Positions 55,280 to 63,357 of a stretch of 64,000 nt of DNA are shown piece after piece. The stretch's first letter is position 1; every line of letters begins with the position of its first letter. The position numbers and the translations under genes were made by a program. Under the pieces are notes generated by a model that searched no databases, was not told where the DNA came from, and was given only the letters and a program-made list of their open reading frames with translations. This DNA is from Methylobacterium mesophilicum SR1.6/6 (GTDB taxonomy: Bacteria > Pseudomonadota > Alphaproteobacteria > Rhizobiales > Beijerinckiaceae). The DNA lies in contig NZ_CP043538.1 in NCBI RefSeq assembly GCF_000364445.2, positions 203,198-267,197 on the forward strand, given 5' to 3'.

Positions 55280-55708
55280 TCAGGCGGCCTTGTGGCCGAG
55301 CTGGATCGCCTTGGCGATCTGCGAGCGCTTGGCGGCGTAGCCGGGGGCGACCATCGGGTAGTCGGCCGGCAGGCCATACTTGGCCCGGTAGCGCTCGGGG
55401 GTGAGCCCGTGCGCCGTGAGGTGGCGCTTCAGGGTCTTGTAGGGCCGCCCGTCGATGAAGCTGATCAGGCCGTCCTGCTGGATCGATTCCTCGATCTGCG
55501 CCGCCGTCGGGCCGGTCCAGCCCGGGCCCGAGCCCGACGTCCCGCCCTGCAGGACCGAGATCGCCGTGTGAACCTGATCGATCAGAACCGGAAGGTCACC
55601 CACGCCCACCGCATGCCGCGACACATAAGCGGCAACCAGAGATGCCGTGCACTTGATCAGATCCGTGTTCAGATCTGCGGACTTTTCATGCAAATCAATC
55701 GTGTTCAT
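55280..55708 (-). CDS. MucR/Ros-family zinc-finger-like regulator
   Basis: 142-aa regulator of the MucR/Ros family, which binds A+T-rich DNA and acts like a silencer in Rhizobiales. The core is PYKTLKRHLTAHGLTPERYRAKYGLPADYPMVAPGY. The first zinc-ligand Cys of Ros (ICLEDG) is replaced here by Ser (ISFIDG), as in several MucR paralogues. The ATG at 55708 has GGGGGG upstream. It is bordered by A+T-rich DNA. Probably autoregulated, by analogy with the family. Confidence 0.9.
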   Translation of the reverse strand: MNTIDLHEKSADLNTDLIKCTASLVAAYVSRHAVGVGDLPVLIDQVHTAISVLQGGTSGSGPGWTGPTAAQIEESIQQDGLISFIDGRPYKTLKRHLTAHGLTPERYRAKYGLPADYPMVAPGYAAKRSQIAKAIQLGHKAA

Positions 55709-55840
55709 GAACCCCCCGGTACAGAAAAGCGAAGTCATCTCGACAGTTTCCGAGAGGCGGCCAATCCAACGCGACTCGCCGGCCTCTTCGTCAGCCGTAA
55801 TGCTTCGGCTTTGCCAACATTGGCACCTAACAATACAAAA

Positions 55841-56014
55841 TTGGAAACAAAAGTCCAGTGTTTATCTAAAGATTACTTTGAACAAATTTGGTCCGCGGCG
55901 TTTAACATGAGGTTGCGCAGCCATCTGATCGACAACAATTATTGCGCAGCGGCCGAGATCATGCGGAATCGTCGCGGCGATGACTTTGAATGGCCTTTCG
56001 ATGACCGCGTGTGA
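55841..56014 (+). CDS. Possible small A+T-rich gene
   Basis: 57-aa frame from TTG: LETKVQCLSKDYFEQIWSAA to a FEWPFDDRV end. Composition is protein-like and less G+C-rich than neighbours. There is no clear ribosome site and the TTG start is speculative; an internal ATG at 55907-55911 would leave about 35 aa. Divergent from the MucR-family gene. Confidence 0.25.
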   Translation: METKVQCLSKDYFEQIWSAAFNMRLRSHLIDNNYCAAAEIMRNRRGDDFEWPFDDRV

Positions 56015-56676
56015 GCGCGCGAATCAGCCGTCGTGACGCGGACTGACCGGTTGCGAACGCCGTTTAATGTTACCGGAACGGCACCGGGGCAGCATCGGGA
56101 CGGATTGCGCCGGACCATCTGCCGGTGGTCCTGCGTTTATGTTTACTGATGTCAAGTGAAGTATTCGGCTATATAGCGCCGATGAATTTCAGCCTAAAAT
56201 AAATTACAACTGCATATCTAACGCAGCTATCAGTCAGGCCGGAAACGGGGTTGCCAAGGCCGGGCCGGCGGGCGGCTGACTCATGAGAGGACAGTTTCCA
56301 CAGGAGGCTCAAGCTTTCATAAAGCATTCATTATCCTCAGCGGGCGAGGTCGCGCGGATCTCCGCCGGCGCGCCGCGGCGGTTGCGGTGGCCGCCTGCGC
56401 ACCCCGCAATCCGGCCGCGTGCGGGCCGTCACGTCCCGACGCTTGGCACCGGACGGGACAGTTGCGCCTCAGATTTCGTTAAGCTTATCGCGGTCCGGAC
56501 GACATCTGCTGGCCTGCGGTCGGCGATCCGATTAACAGAGTCATCAGGCAAGTCGGCGATCTTGCGGCCGGAGCATCTTGCACACCGTCCGAACAACCGC
56601 GCTTTCTCTCCGGCGCGGATGGATCCCGGACCGTGCGGGACGGGTCCTTCGATGCGCTGACCAGGGCGACCTCTCC
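56015..56676. other. 662-bp intergenic region
   Basis: No supported gene. A+T-rich patches occur at 56130-56220 and around 56310-56340. The ORFs here read as shuffled Arg/Pro residues. It may hold the promoter of the HdeD-like gene. Confidence 0.5.
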
Positions 56677-58077
56677 ATGTCCGGACCGGATTCGATGTCA
56701 CTTCCGCGCTCCCTCTCGACGCTGGCATCGCCGGGGCCCGAGGACGTGGTCGGCGGCCGGATGGGCCCCCTCTGGCTGCTGCTCGTGGGGCGCGCCGCCG
56801 TCCGCCGCCACTGGCATCTGATCCTGGCGACCGGCCTCGTCTGGTCGCTCCTCGGCCTCGCCGTCGTCGTCGATTCCCTCGACGGGGCGCTCCACGTCCC
56901 GGACCGGTGGTTCGGCCTGATCCTGCTCGCCGAGGGCGTGAGTTCGCTGGCGGTGGGCGCGGCCGCCATGGGCGCGGCGCGGCGGCTGCGATTCCTCAAG
57001 GGCGGCCTGCTCACGATCATGGCCGTGCTGATCATGATGGCCACGCGGCACAGCACCTTCCTGCTCGCCATGATCTTCGGCATCGCCTTCACGGTGGACG
57101 GCGTGGTCCGGATCACGATCGCGGGCCTGCTGAAATTCACGGGCTGGCGGATCTCGGCGGCCCTGGGCGGCCTCAGCGTCGCCTTCGGCCTGTTCCACCT
57201 CCAGCCCTGGCCGACCTGGTACGCCGGGACGGTGGGCTACTGCATCGGCATGTTCCTGATCCTGAACGGCGCCAACCTGGCGCTGGTCGGCCTGCGCATC
57301 CGGCGTCTGCGGGCGGCGGCCGGGTCCGAGGCGCCGACGGCGACCGACAGCCTGACGGTCCATGTCTGGACCCCGACGGGACAGGCCACCACCCCCGCCA
57401 GCCAGCGGCTGATCCGACGCTACGTGGCCTCCGTCGACAAGGCGGGGCGCTACTCCACCGGCCACGCGGCCCTCGAGCAGGGCGGCGACCTCTACATCAG
57501 CCACTACCCGGCCGTGGAGATCGACCGCTCGCCCGCCAACCTGCGGTCGAGCCTGCGCGCCGGCCACGAGAACGACGTGCCCGGGCGGTTCCTGCCCTCG
57601 CACGCCGACGAGGTCGCGGATTGGTGCGCGGCGACGGTCGCGGTGCCGCTGACCGGCATCGACGCCGCGCGCCTGCGGGCCTTCTGGGCGGCCTACAGCC
57701 AGGACACCACCTACAACTTCATCAGCCGCAACTGCTCGACCACGGTCGCGCGGGCGCTCGACGTCGCCGTCGAGGGTGCGTTCAGCCGCGGCGGCCATCC
57801 CTGGCGGACGCTCGCCCGGGCGCTCACCACCCCGGAATTCTGGGCCGCTTCCTTCCTGCGCAACGGCGCCCGGTCCATGACCTGGACCCCGGGCCTCGTC
57901 CTCGACTACACGCGGGCGCTCAGCGCCCTGGTCGATCCGGCCTCGCCGGTGCCGTCCATCCCGTGGAAGCGGGTCGGCTGGCGGCTCGCGCGCAACTGGC
58001 GGGCGCGCGCCCTGGCCCGGCTGAACCCGCTCGCGCGGCGCCCGTCCCTGACGGATGCCGGCCCGACGGGGGCCTGA
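56677..58077 (+). CDS. HdeD-like membrane domain fused to a permuted papain-like domain
   Basis: 466 aa. The first ~210 residues are six hydrophobic helices like HdeD (DUF308): WHLILATGLVWSLLGLAVVV, LILLAEGVSSLAVGAAAM, GLLTIMAVLIMMATR and more. The rest is a soluble domain with His in STGHAALEQ and Cys in SRNCSTTVARAL. His before Cys is the order of circularly permuted NlpC/P60-like thiol hydrolases. The fusion suggests a membrane-tethered thiol peptidase or acyl hydrolase. AGGG lies eight bases before the ATG at 56677. Confidence 0.78.
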   Translation: MSGPDSMSLPRSLSTLASPGPEDVVGGRMGPLWLLLVGRAAVRRHWHLILATGLVWSLLGLAVVVDSLDGALHVPDRWFGLILLAEGVSSLAVGAAAMGAARRLRFLKGGLLTIMAVLIMMATRHSTFLLAMIFGIAFTVDGVVRITIAGLLKFTGWRISAALGGLSVAFGLFHLQPWPTWYAGTVGYCIGMFLILNGANLALVGLRIRRLRAAAGSEAPTATDSLTVHVWTPTGQATTPASQRLIRRYVASVDKAGRYSTGHAALEQGGDLYISHYPAVEIDRSPANLRSSLRAGHENDVPGRFLPSHADEVADWCAATVAVPLTGIDAARLRAFWAAYSQDTTYNFISRNCSTTVARALDVAVEGAFSRGGHPWRTLARALTTPEFWAASFLRNGARSMTWTPGLVLDYTRALSALVDPASPVPSIPWKRVGWRLARNWRARALARLNPLARRPSLTDAGPTGA

Positions 58078-58111
58078 TCGCGCCCCGCGGGGCCGGTCGC
58101 GGAGATCGCGG

Positions 58112-59344
58112 TCAGCGGGGGGGCCGGGCCGCGTCCGGACGGCTGGCGGCGAGATCGGCCGCGATGGCCTGCATCACCGCGAGCGTGTCGATCTCGTCCT
58201 GCTCGGCCCCGTGGTCGCTGAGCTTGACGATCACCGTGCCGGTGTCCCGGTTGACGTAGATGTACTGGCCGTAGACGCCGATCGCCGAGATGTCGCCGTC
58301 GTCGCCCCCCGGCGCGTGCCACCACTGGGCCGAGTACTGCCAGCCATCGACGTCGCGCCGGGCGGGCGTCAGGATCCGCTCGATCCAGCGCGCCGGGACG
58401 ATGCGGTTCGCGCCCGTCCGGCCCTGGTCGGCCACCAGCAGGCCGAGGCGGGCGAAGTCCCGGGCCGTCGCGTTGATGCAGCAGAACGCCTTCTCGACGC
58501 CGCCCGCCCGATCGAGGTTCCAGGTGGCGTCGGCCTGCGCGCCCATGGGCTTCCAGATCCGGTCCGAGAGGATGTCGGCCAGCGGACGCCCCTCGACGCG
58601 GGCGAGGATCAACCCGAGCAGCTCGGTGTCGATGCTGCGGTAGCGGCCCCGGCTGCCGGGTTTGAAGGACAGGTGCGCGTTGTCGCGCACGAAGCCCTCG
58701 ATGTCCCGGGTCAGGTACATCCCGGCGGTGCCGGTCAGGGGATGCCGGGGGTCGTAGTTCTCCGGCACGGCGATCCCGCTCGCCATGTCGAGGAGGTTGC
58801 GCACGGTGATCTGGCCGAAGACCGCGCCGTTCTTCAGCGCGGGCAGCAGGGTGGCGACGCGGTCGGTCTCGGCGAGCTGGCCGCGGGCGATCGCGGCGCC
58901 GACCAGGAGCGACACGATGGACTTCGCCACGGACCACGAGGGGAACAGGGTCGCCGGCCCGGTGCCGGGGCGCTGCCATTCGTGGATCAGGACGCCGTCC
59001 TGCAGGACCAGGAAGGCGTTGGTGTGGGTCGCCTCCAGGACCGTCATGAGCGGGACCGTCCGCCCCTTCCAGGCGACGCGATCGAGGATCGGGCGCGGCC
59101 GCTCCGGCAGGGCGCTCGCCTGCGCGGGCGCCCGGACGATCCGACTCGGGAACCACGGGCCCACCGCCGACGGCTCGATCACCGCGAGCGCCGTGAGGGT
59201 GACGGGATCGGGGACGTTGACCAGCGCGGTGGCGGCCCAGGCGCAGCCCGCCGCCGCGGCGGCGCCGGCCGCCGCGATCGCGCCCCAGCGGCGGCCGCGG
59301 CCTAGCCGGCGCGCGGGCTCCGAGATCGCGGAGGACGGGGTCAT
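58112..59344 (-). CDS. Class C beta-lactamase-type serine hydrolase
   Basis: 410 aa with a signal-anchor helix (WGAIAAAGAAAAAGCAWAAT). The serine hydrolase motifs are SWSVAKS (SxxK; Ser acylated), YRSIDTEL (YxS/N) and a terminal region with WWHAPGG. Domain type Beta-lactamase (PF00144), here likely a D,D-peptidase or esterase rather than a resistance enzyme. The ATG at 59344 is chosen; it converges with the HdeD-like gene. Confidence 0.85.
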   Translation of the reverse strand: MTPSSAISEPARRLGRGRRWGAIAAAGAAAAAGCAWAATALVNVPDPVTLTALAVIEPSAVGPWFPSRIVRAPAQASALPERPRPILDRVAWKGRTVPLMTVLEATHTNAFLVLQDGVLIHEWQRPGTGPATLFPSWSVAKSIVSLLVGAAIARGQLAETDRVATLLPALKNGAVFGQITVRNLLDMASGIAVPENYDPRHPLTGTAGMYLTRDIEGFVRDNAHLSFKPGSRGRYRSIDTELLGLILARVEGRPLADILSDRIWKPMGAQADATWNLDRAGGVEKAFCCINATARDFARLGLLVADQGRTGANRIVPARWIERILTPARRDVDGWQYSAQWWHAPGGDDGDISAIGVYGQYIYVNRDTGTVIVKLSDHGAEQDEIDTLAVMQAIAADLAASRPDAARPPR

Positions 59345-59704
59345 GATGGCTCTGTGTCGCTGCGGGTCGTGACGGTTGCGGGCGTGTCGGCCGCGGCGCG
59401 GCCGCCGGCCCGCCGCCACCATGGGCGGGAGGCCTTAACGAACCCCGTCGGCCGGCCGAGAACGGCACCGCACGGGCCGGCCCGGGCCGGGTCATCGGGC
59501 GACGGCGATGCGGGTTCGGAAATGTTCATGGATTCCGTGGAGAGATGTCGCGCGCTGGCCGCCCCGATCGCGCGGTCGATCCGAAGCAGACTTGCGCCGG
59601 AGGATCTCGCTCTCGTCTGCCCGGATGTCCGATTCGACGCTGGTCCTTACACGCATCGTCCGGCCGGTTCACGAATCTTGCTCAGCCCGAGGGGGGCCTG
59701 TGCC
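59345..59704. other. Divergent intergenic region
   Basis: 360 bp between the serine hydrolase and SMR genes. I looked for guanidine-riboswitch (mini-ykkC) hairpins before the SMR gene and saw none. No ORF has support. Confidence 0.45.
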
Positions 59705-60031
59705 ATGAATCCGTTCCTGATCCTCGGGCTCGCCATCGGCGCCGAGGTCACCGCCACCCTGGCGCTGAAGGCCGCCGACGGCCTCACGCGGCCGGGGCCG
59801 ACCGTGATCGTGGCGCTCGGCTACGGCCTCGCCCTGTGGCTGATGTCGACCAGCATGGACATGCTGCCGATCGGCGTCGTCTACGCGATCTGGTCCGGCG
59901 TCGGCATGATCGGCGCGGCGCTCGGCGGCGCGTGGCTGTACGGCGAGGCGATCAGCCCGGCGATGCTGGTGGGCATCGCGGTGATCGCCGTGGGCGTCAC
60001 CATCCTGGCCGCCGGCCAGGGCCAGCACTGA
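59705..60031 (+). CDS. SMR-family multidrug efflux protein, EmrE-like
   Basis: 108-aa four-helix small multidrug resistance protein. Glu14 (IGAEVTATLALKAADGLTRP), the essential proton/drug site, is present, and YAIWSGVGMIGAALGGAWLYGE matches EmrE/Qac proteins better than the guanidinium exporters (Gdx/SugE, YAVWTGIG). It should work as a homodimer exporting cationic compounds. GAGGGGGG precedes the ATG. Confidence 0.9.
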   Translation: MNPFLILGLAIGAEVTATLALKAADGLTRPGPTVIVALGYGLALWLMSTSMDMLPIGVVYAIWSGVGMIGAALGGAWLYGEAISPAMLVGIAVIAVGVTILAAGQGQH

Positions 60032-60205
60032 CCGGCGCACCCCTTCCGAACCGGCCCACGACCGTCGGGCGGCCGGCCGCCGCCACATCCTCGCCGTGAA
60101 CGTACAGTCAAGCTCCGTCTGCGCCCTGTCGAGGCGTGGTGCCGCAGCGCTCTTCGGCGTTGTCGCGCGCCGGAGCGAGGCCGAAGGGGTACGGAGCACG
60201 CATGC

Positions 60206-60811
60206 ATGCGGGGTAGCGAGAGGACGAAGATTGTTCCTGTTCTGTCCGTGTTGGCCACGGCCTGGAGTCTGGGAGCCTGCAATACGGGCGCGCCGGTGCT
60301 CACGACGGGATCGATCCCCGACCGCAAGCCGCCGCTGGTCGTGAGCGATGCCGAGCGCGACTGCCTCGGCCGAGCCATGTACTTCGAGTCGAACCGGAGC
60401 GACTCGGACGGGCTGATCGCCGTCGGCACCGTGGTCATGAACCGGCTCGAGAACGCGATCTTCCCGGGCGGAATCTGCGCGGTGGTCGGCCAGCCCGGGC
60501 AGTTCGCCCCGGGCGTCCTGACCAAGCCGATGCAGGACAAGGACCTGCAGAAGGTCGCAGACGCCGCCGACGCCGTCCTGGCGGGCGAACGGCACCCGAA
60601 GGTCGGCAAGGCGATGTATTTCCACACCGCCGGGCACCACTTCCCCTACACCAACATGCACTACGTGGCCGTCGCCGGAGGCAACGCCTTCTACGAGAAG
60701 CGCGATGCCCGCGCGGCCAGGGCGGAGCGGTCCGCGACGCCCGCGACGCCCGCGGCCCCTGCCCTGCCTGCGCTGACCTTCGCGGCCGCACCGTCCGTGC
60801 CCACGCCGTAG
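60206..60811 (+). CDS. Cell-wall hydrolase, SleB type (lipoprotein)
   Basis: 201 aa. A lipobox (SLGAC, Cys25) follows a hydrophobic signal, so it is probably an outer- or inner-membrane lipoprotein. The Hydrolase_2/SleB domain is complete: LGRAMYFESNRSDSDGLIAV (catalytic Glu), VVMNRLE, FPGGICAVVGQPGQF and MYFHTAGHHFPYTN. A Pro/Ala tail follows. It probably cleaves peptidoglycan glycan strands (lytic transglycosylase or amidase-like). The ATG at 60206 or 60202 is uncertain. Confidence 0.88.
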   Translation: MRGSERTKIVPVLSVLATAWSLGACNTGAPVLTTGSIPDRKPPLVVSDAERDCLGRAMYFESNRSDSDGLIAVGTVVMNRLENAIFPGGICAVVGQPGQFAPGVLTKPMQDKDLQKVADAADAVLAGERHPKVGKAMYFHTAGHHFPYTNMHYVAVAGGNAFYEKRDARAARAERSATPATPAAPALPALTFAAAPSVPTP

Positions 60812-61093
60812 GGCGCTTCCGCTCCCCCGGCCCGGAGGGACGGCCCCGGCGCCGCGTCCCGGCGTTGCCCCGCACCGAATCCCGCAAACCGCTGCGGCGG
60901 CGGATGTCCGCCGCACCCGATGGAGGCACGGGTCGCCCGGCGCCGGGTCCCGGCCGGAGAGATCGGGCCGGCGACAGGCATGGGGTGGGATGGGGCGGTG
61001 GACAAGCGGCCAGCTTTGTTTCGTCGCCGGCGGTCGAACCCGGGCCTAACCTTTAGGTTGTATGCTCGGCCACTAGCAGGGTGTCGCGCCGCC

Positions 61094-61294
61094 ATGCCCG
61101 ATGACGAGGGTTTCGACCGCTTGGCGGACGCTGCCATCCGCGTGCACCGGCTCACGGCCTCGCACGGGACGCCGGCGATGCAACTCCTGTCGCGGTTGCT
61201 GCTGATGGAGATCGGCACGGAGATCGCGGCGCGGCGCGAAGCCGACGCGGCGGCCAACGACAACCCGCACGGATCCGAGGAGCCCGACACCTGA
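61094..61294 (+). CDS. Small hypothetical protein
   Basis: 66 aa, all-helical, polar (FDRLADAAIRVHRLTASHG, QLLSRLLLMEIGTEIAARRE), ending in an acidic tail. No family recognised. Weak ribosome site. Confidence 0.45.
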   Translation: MPDDEGFDRLADAAIRVHRLTASHGTPAMQLLSRLLLMEIGTEIAARREADAAANDNPHGSEEPDT

Positions 61295-61510
61295 GAGCCG
61301 CGGCGCCGAGGCGCCGCCGGAACCGGCCTCCGGGCCGGGCCGAATGCCGCCGGCCCGCACGGAACCGCCCGTTTTCATCAGTGAAAGGACGTCGAGCGCT
61401 GCGGTAAATCTGTTGATCGGCGCGGCGATCCGAACATGCGTCATTTACACCTGCGGACACCGGCCTAGCTTGCCGGTAGAAACTACCCACGAATCACGGG
61501 TCTGCCGCCG

Positions 61511-61915
61511 ATGATCGCGAACCGGGTAGCGCTCGCCTGTGCGCTCCTCCTGCTGAGCATCACGCCGTCGGCCTCCCAACTGCGTCGCCCGATGGCGTGT
61601 ACGGAGGAGGTGTCGACCGGCCTCGACCCGGTCCCCGCACCGGAAGGGGCGAAGCCCCATAAGGCCCGGACGTTCTCGCTGGTCTCCAGCGGTGGATTGC
61701 TGACCGTGATCTCCGCCGGGCGCTCCGACTATTACGAGTGCCAGACCGCGTCGCCGCGCCTGAACGAGCGCACGCCGCGCAACGCCATCAAGTGCCAGAA
61801 CGGCGTCTATTTCCTGCTGATCGACCTGAACAGGATGAACTTCGTCGAAGCGCAGCTGAATCCCGAGGACCGCAGCGAGATCAAGGTCAGCTACGGCACC
61901 TGCCGGGGCGTGTGA
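61511..61915 (+). CDS. Exported hypothetical protein
   Basis: 134 aa with a signal peptide (MIANRVALACALLLLSITPS, cleavage near SAS-QL). The mature protein has four cysteines (MACTEE, YECQTA, IKCQNG, GTCRGV), probably two disulfides, and reads as a small beta-rich secreted domain. Function unknown. Confidence 0.7.
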   Translation: MIANRVALACALLLLSITPSASQLRRPMACTEEVSTGLDPVPAPEGAKPHKARTFSLVSSGGLLTVISAGRSDYYECQTASPRLNERTPRNAIKCQNGVYFLLIDLNRMNFVEAQLNPEDRSEIKVSYGTCRGV

Positions 61916-62082
61916 CACCCTCCCGATCGGATGGGGCGCCGGTCCCCTCCCCTGGCGATCCCTGGCGACCCCTGGCCTGCCCGGGATCGCTCGAGCTTGC
62001 GGGGAGAGGCGAGGGCTGGGGGTGCAGAGGCACCGCTGCGCGCGATCCTGCACCACCTCCACGCGGGATCTCCGAACCCCAA

Positions 62083-62108
62083 GCTCCTCCCCGTGACGGG
62101 GGAGGAGC
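62083..62108. terminator. Hairpin in the 61916-62259 intergenic region
   Basis: 10-bp perfect stem (GCTCCTCCCC / GGGGAGGAGC) with a GTGACG loop. The surrounding 340 bp has no supported gene. It lies between convergent genes and may stop both. No T run. Confidence 0.45.
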
Positions 62109-62259
62109 GCGTCGGCGAAAGGCCGTGCGAACGGCGGAGCCCGGGCGGGAGAGGAGGCCGGACGCGCCCGTCCCGTGGCGGCCGGGTGGTGCGGGCTCCG
62201 GGTCCCGCTGCGACGCGCCGGTTCGCGCCGGACCGGCACCCGCTTCGGTGGCGGGCGCT

Positions 62260-62364
62260 CTAATCCATCCGGATCAGGGTGTAGGTGGAGACCGCGATGG
62301 CCGCGAGGGTGAGCGCGATCAGCAGCACGGTCACGGTCGAAGGACCGTTCGACGGGTCGCTCAT
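62260..62364 (-). CDS. 34-aa single-pass membrane microprotein
   Basis: MSDPSNGPSTVTVLLIAL is followed by a continuous hydrophobic segment and a TYTLIRMD end. One TM helix, N-in polar head of ten residues. A GGAG site lies eight bases upstream of the ATG. Too short for usual gene callers. No family recognised. Confidence 0.6.
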   Translation of the reverse strand: MSDPSNGPSTVTVLLIALTLAAIAVSTYTLIRMD

Positions 62365-62634
62365 GATGCCGCTCCACGCACGAGAACGCGACGGTTTCTG
62401 CCGTTTCGGTCAGGGCCTCATCAGTCAATAGGTCGCCATCGGTGCGGGACATCAGTCTTTGGACCTGTTTCCACCGCAGATTTTCGCAGCCCCGGACCGC
62501 CGCGGCCCACGCGCGGGCAAACCCTCCCGGCGGCTGCGGCAGCGTCGCCGCAGAACCCGGCCCGCCCCGGCGTGTTGTTCCCGTGCCGTCGTTACCCATG
62601 ATCGCGACGGTGCGGCGAACAGGAGCGGTTCTGA

Positions 62635-62775
62635 GTGCCCCTCGATGCGTACCACCGGCTCGACGTCTGGTCCCTGATGAACGTCTACCGCGCGACCTTC
62701 GCCATCATGTGCGAGGCCAATCTCCAGCTGCCCTTCGCGATCGCGGAGGCGTGGGGCCTGAGCCTGCGCGGTTGA
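62635..62775 (+). CDS. 46-aa small protein
   Basis: Starts at GTG with AGGAG nine bases upstream. MPLDAYHRLDVWSLMNVY is followed by RATFAIMCEANLQLP and an FAIAEAWGLSLRG end. Amphipathic helix, mixed charge; composition is protein-like in this frame. Resembles short phasin-like or hypothetical proteins but no family can be named. Confidence 0.5.
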   Translation: MPLDAYHRLDVWSLMNVYRATFAIMCEANLQLPFAIAEAWGLSLRG

Positions 62776-62826
62776 GCGGCCCCCGCCCCTGGCTCCGGGC
62801 GCGACACCCCGCGGACCTGCGCGGCG

Positions 62827-62940
62827 TCAGCGGCAGAACTGCTTGGCACCCGGCGTCCACTGGCCGAAGCCCGTGGCGACCATGTTGGTCATGACGCGGC
62901 AGATATAGACCTTCTGCGCCGCGTTGTTGTGCGGGCCTGG
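62827..62940 (-). pseudogene. Orphan 3' end of a reading frame joined to flgF
   Basis: From the point where flgF similarity stops, a different minus-strand frame reads GPHNNAAQKVYICRVMTNM then VATGFGQWTPGAKQFCR and a stop. It has natural protein composition with two Cys, but no start codon of its own that would give a sensible gene. It looks like the last 35-38 codons of another gene. Confidence 0.5.
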
Positions 62941-63356
62941 CCGATCGTGATCGGCGGTCCCTCCGGATCCACCGTCAGGGGCGATCCGCCGGGATCCAGC
63001 ACCGGACGCCCGCTCAGATCCTGCAGGTCGCCGGCCGGCGTCACCTGCATGCGGCCGTCCCGGGTGTAGACGGGCCCCCGCGGGCCGCGCACGGCCAGCC
63101 AGCCGTCGCCCTGGAGGCCGACATCGAGGGGCGAATCCGTCTTGGTGAGCGGCCCCCCCTTGCGCGACAGGAACGTCTCCCCCGGGCTCGCGAACGCGAC
63201 CTCGCGGCGGCCCGCCTGCGACAGGATCGATTCGAACTTCACCTCCTCGGCGCGGTAGCCCGCCGAGCCGAGATTGGCGACGTTGGTCGCCACCGTGTTC
63301 AGGCGCTGTTCGAGCGCGACCTGGGCGGACAGCGCGACGTAGAGCGACGACTGCAT
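62889..63356 (-). pseudogene. flgF: Flagellar basal-body rod protein FlgF, truncated
   Basis: The ATG at 63356 starts MQSSLYVALSAQVALEQRLN and NTVATNVANLGSAGYRAEEV, the flagellar rod/hook N-terminal signature. The frame continues through FlgF-like SPLDVGLQGDGWLAVRG to PITIG, then changes into 18 unrelated residues and stops: 155 aa instead of about 240. The entire C-terminal half, including the conserved NVNPVxEM-type end, is missing. FlgF forms the proximal rod, so motility should be affected if no other copy exists. Confidence 0.75.
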
Positions 63357-63357
63357 G

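Noticed and set aside
56283..56660. 125-codon ORF before the HdeD-like gene
   Set aside because: Composition is random Arg/Pro/Ala and it lacks a ribosome site.
59600..59704. Possible guanidine (mini-ykkC) riboswitch before the SMR gene
   Set aside because: No pair of ACGR-loop hairpins was visible, and the protein is EmrE-like rather than Gdx-like.
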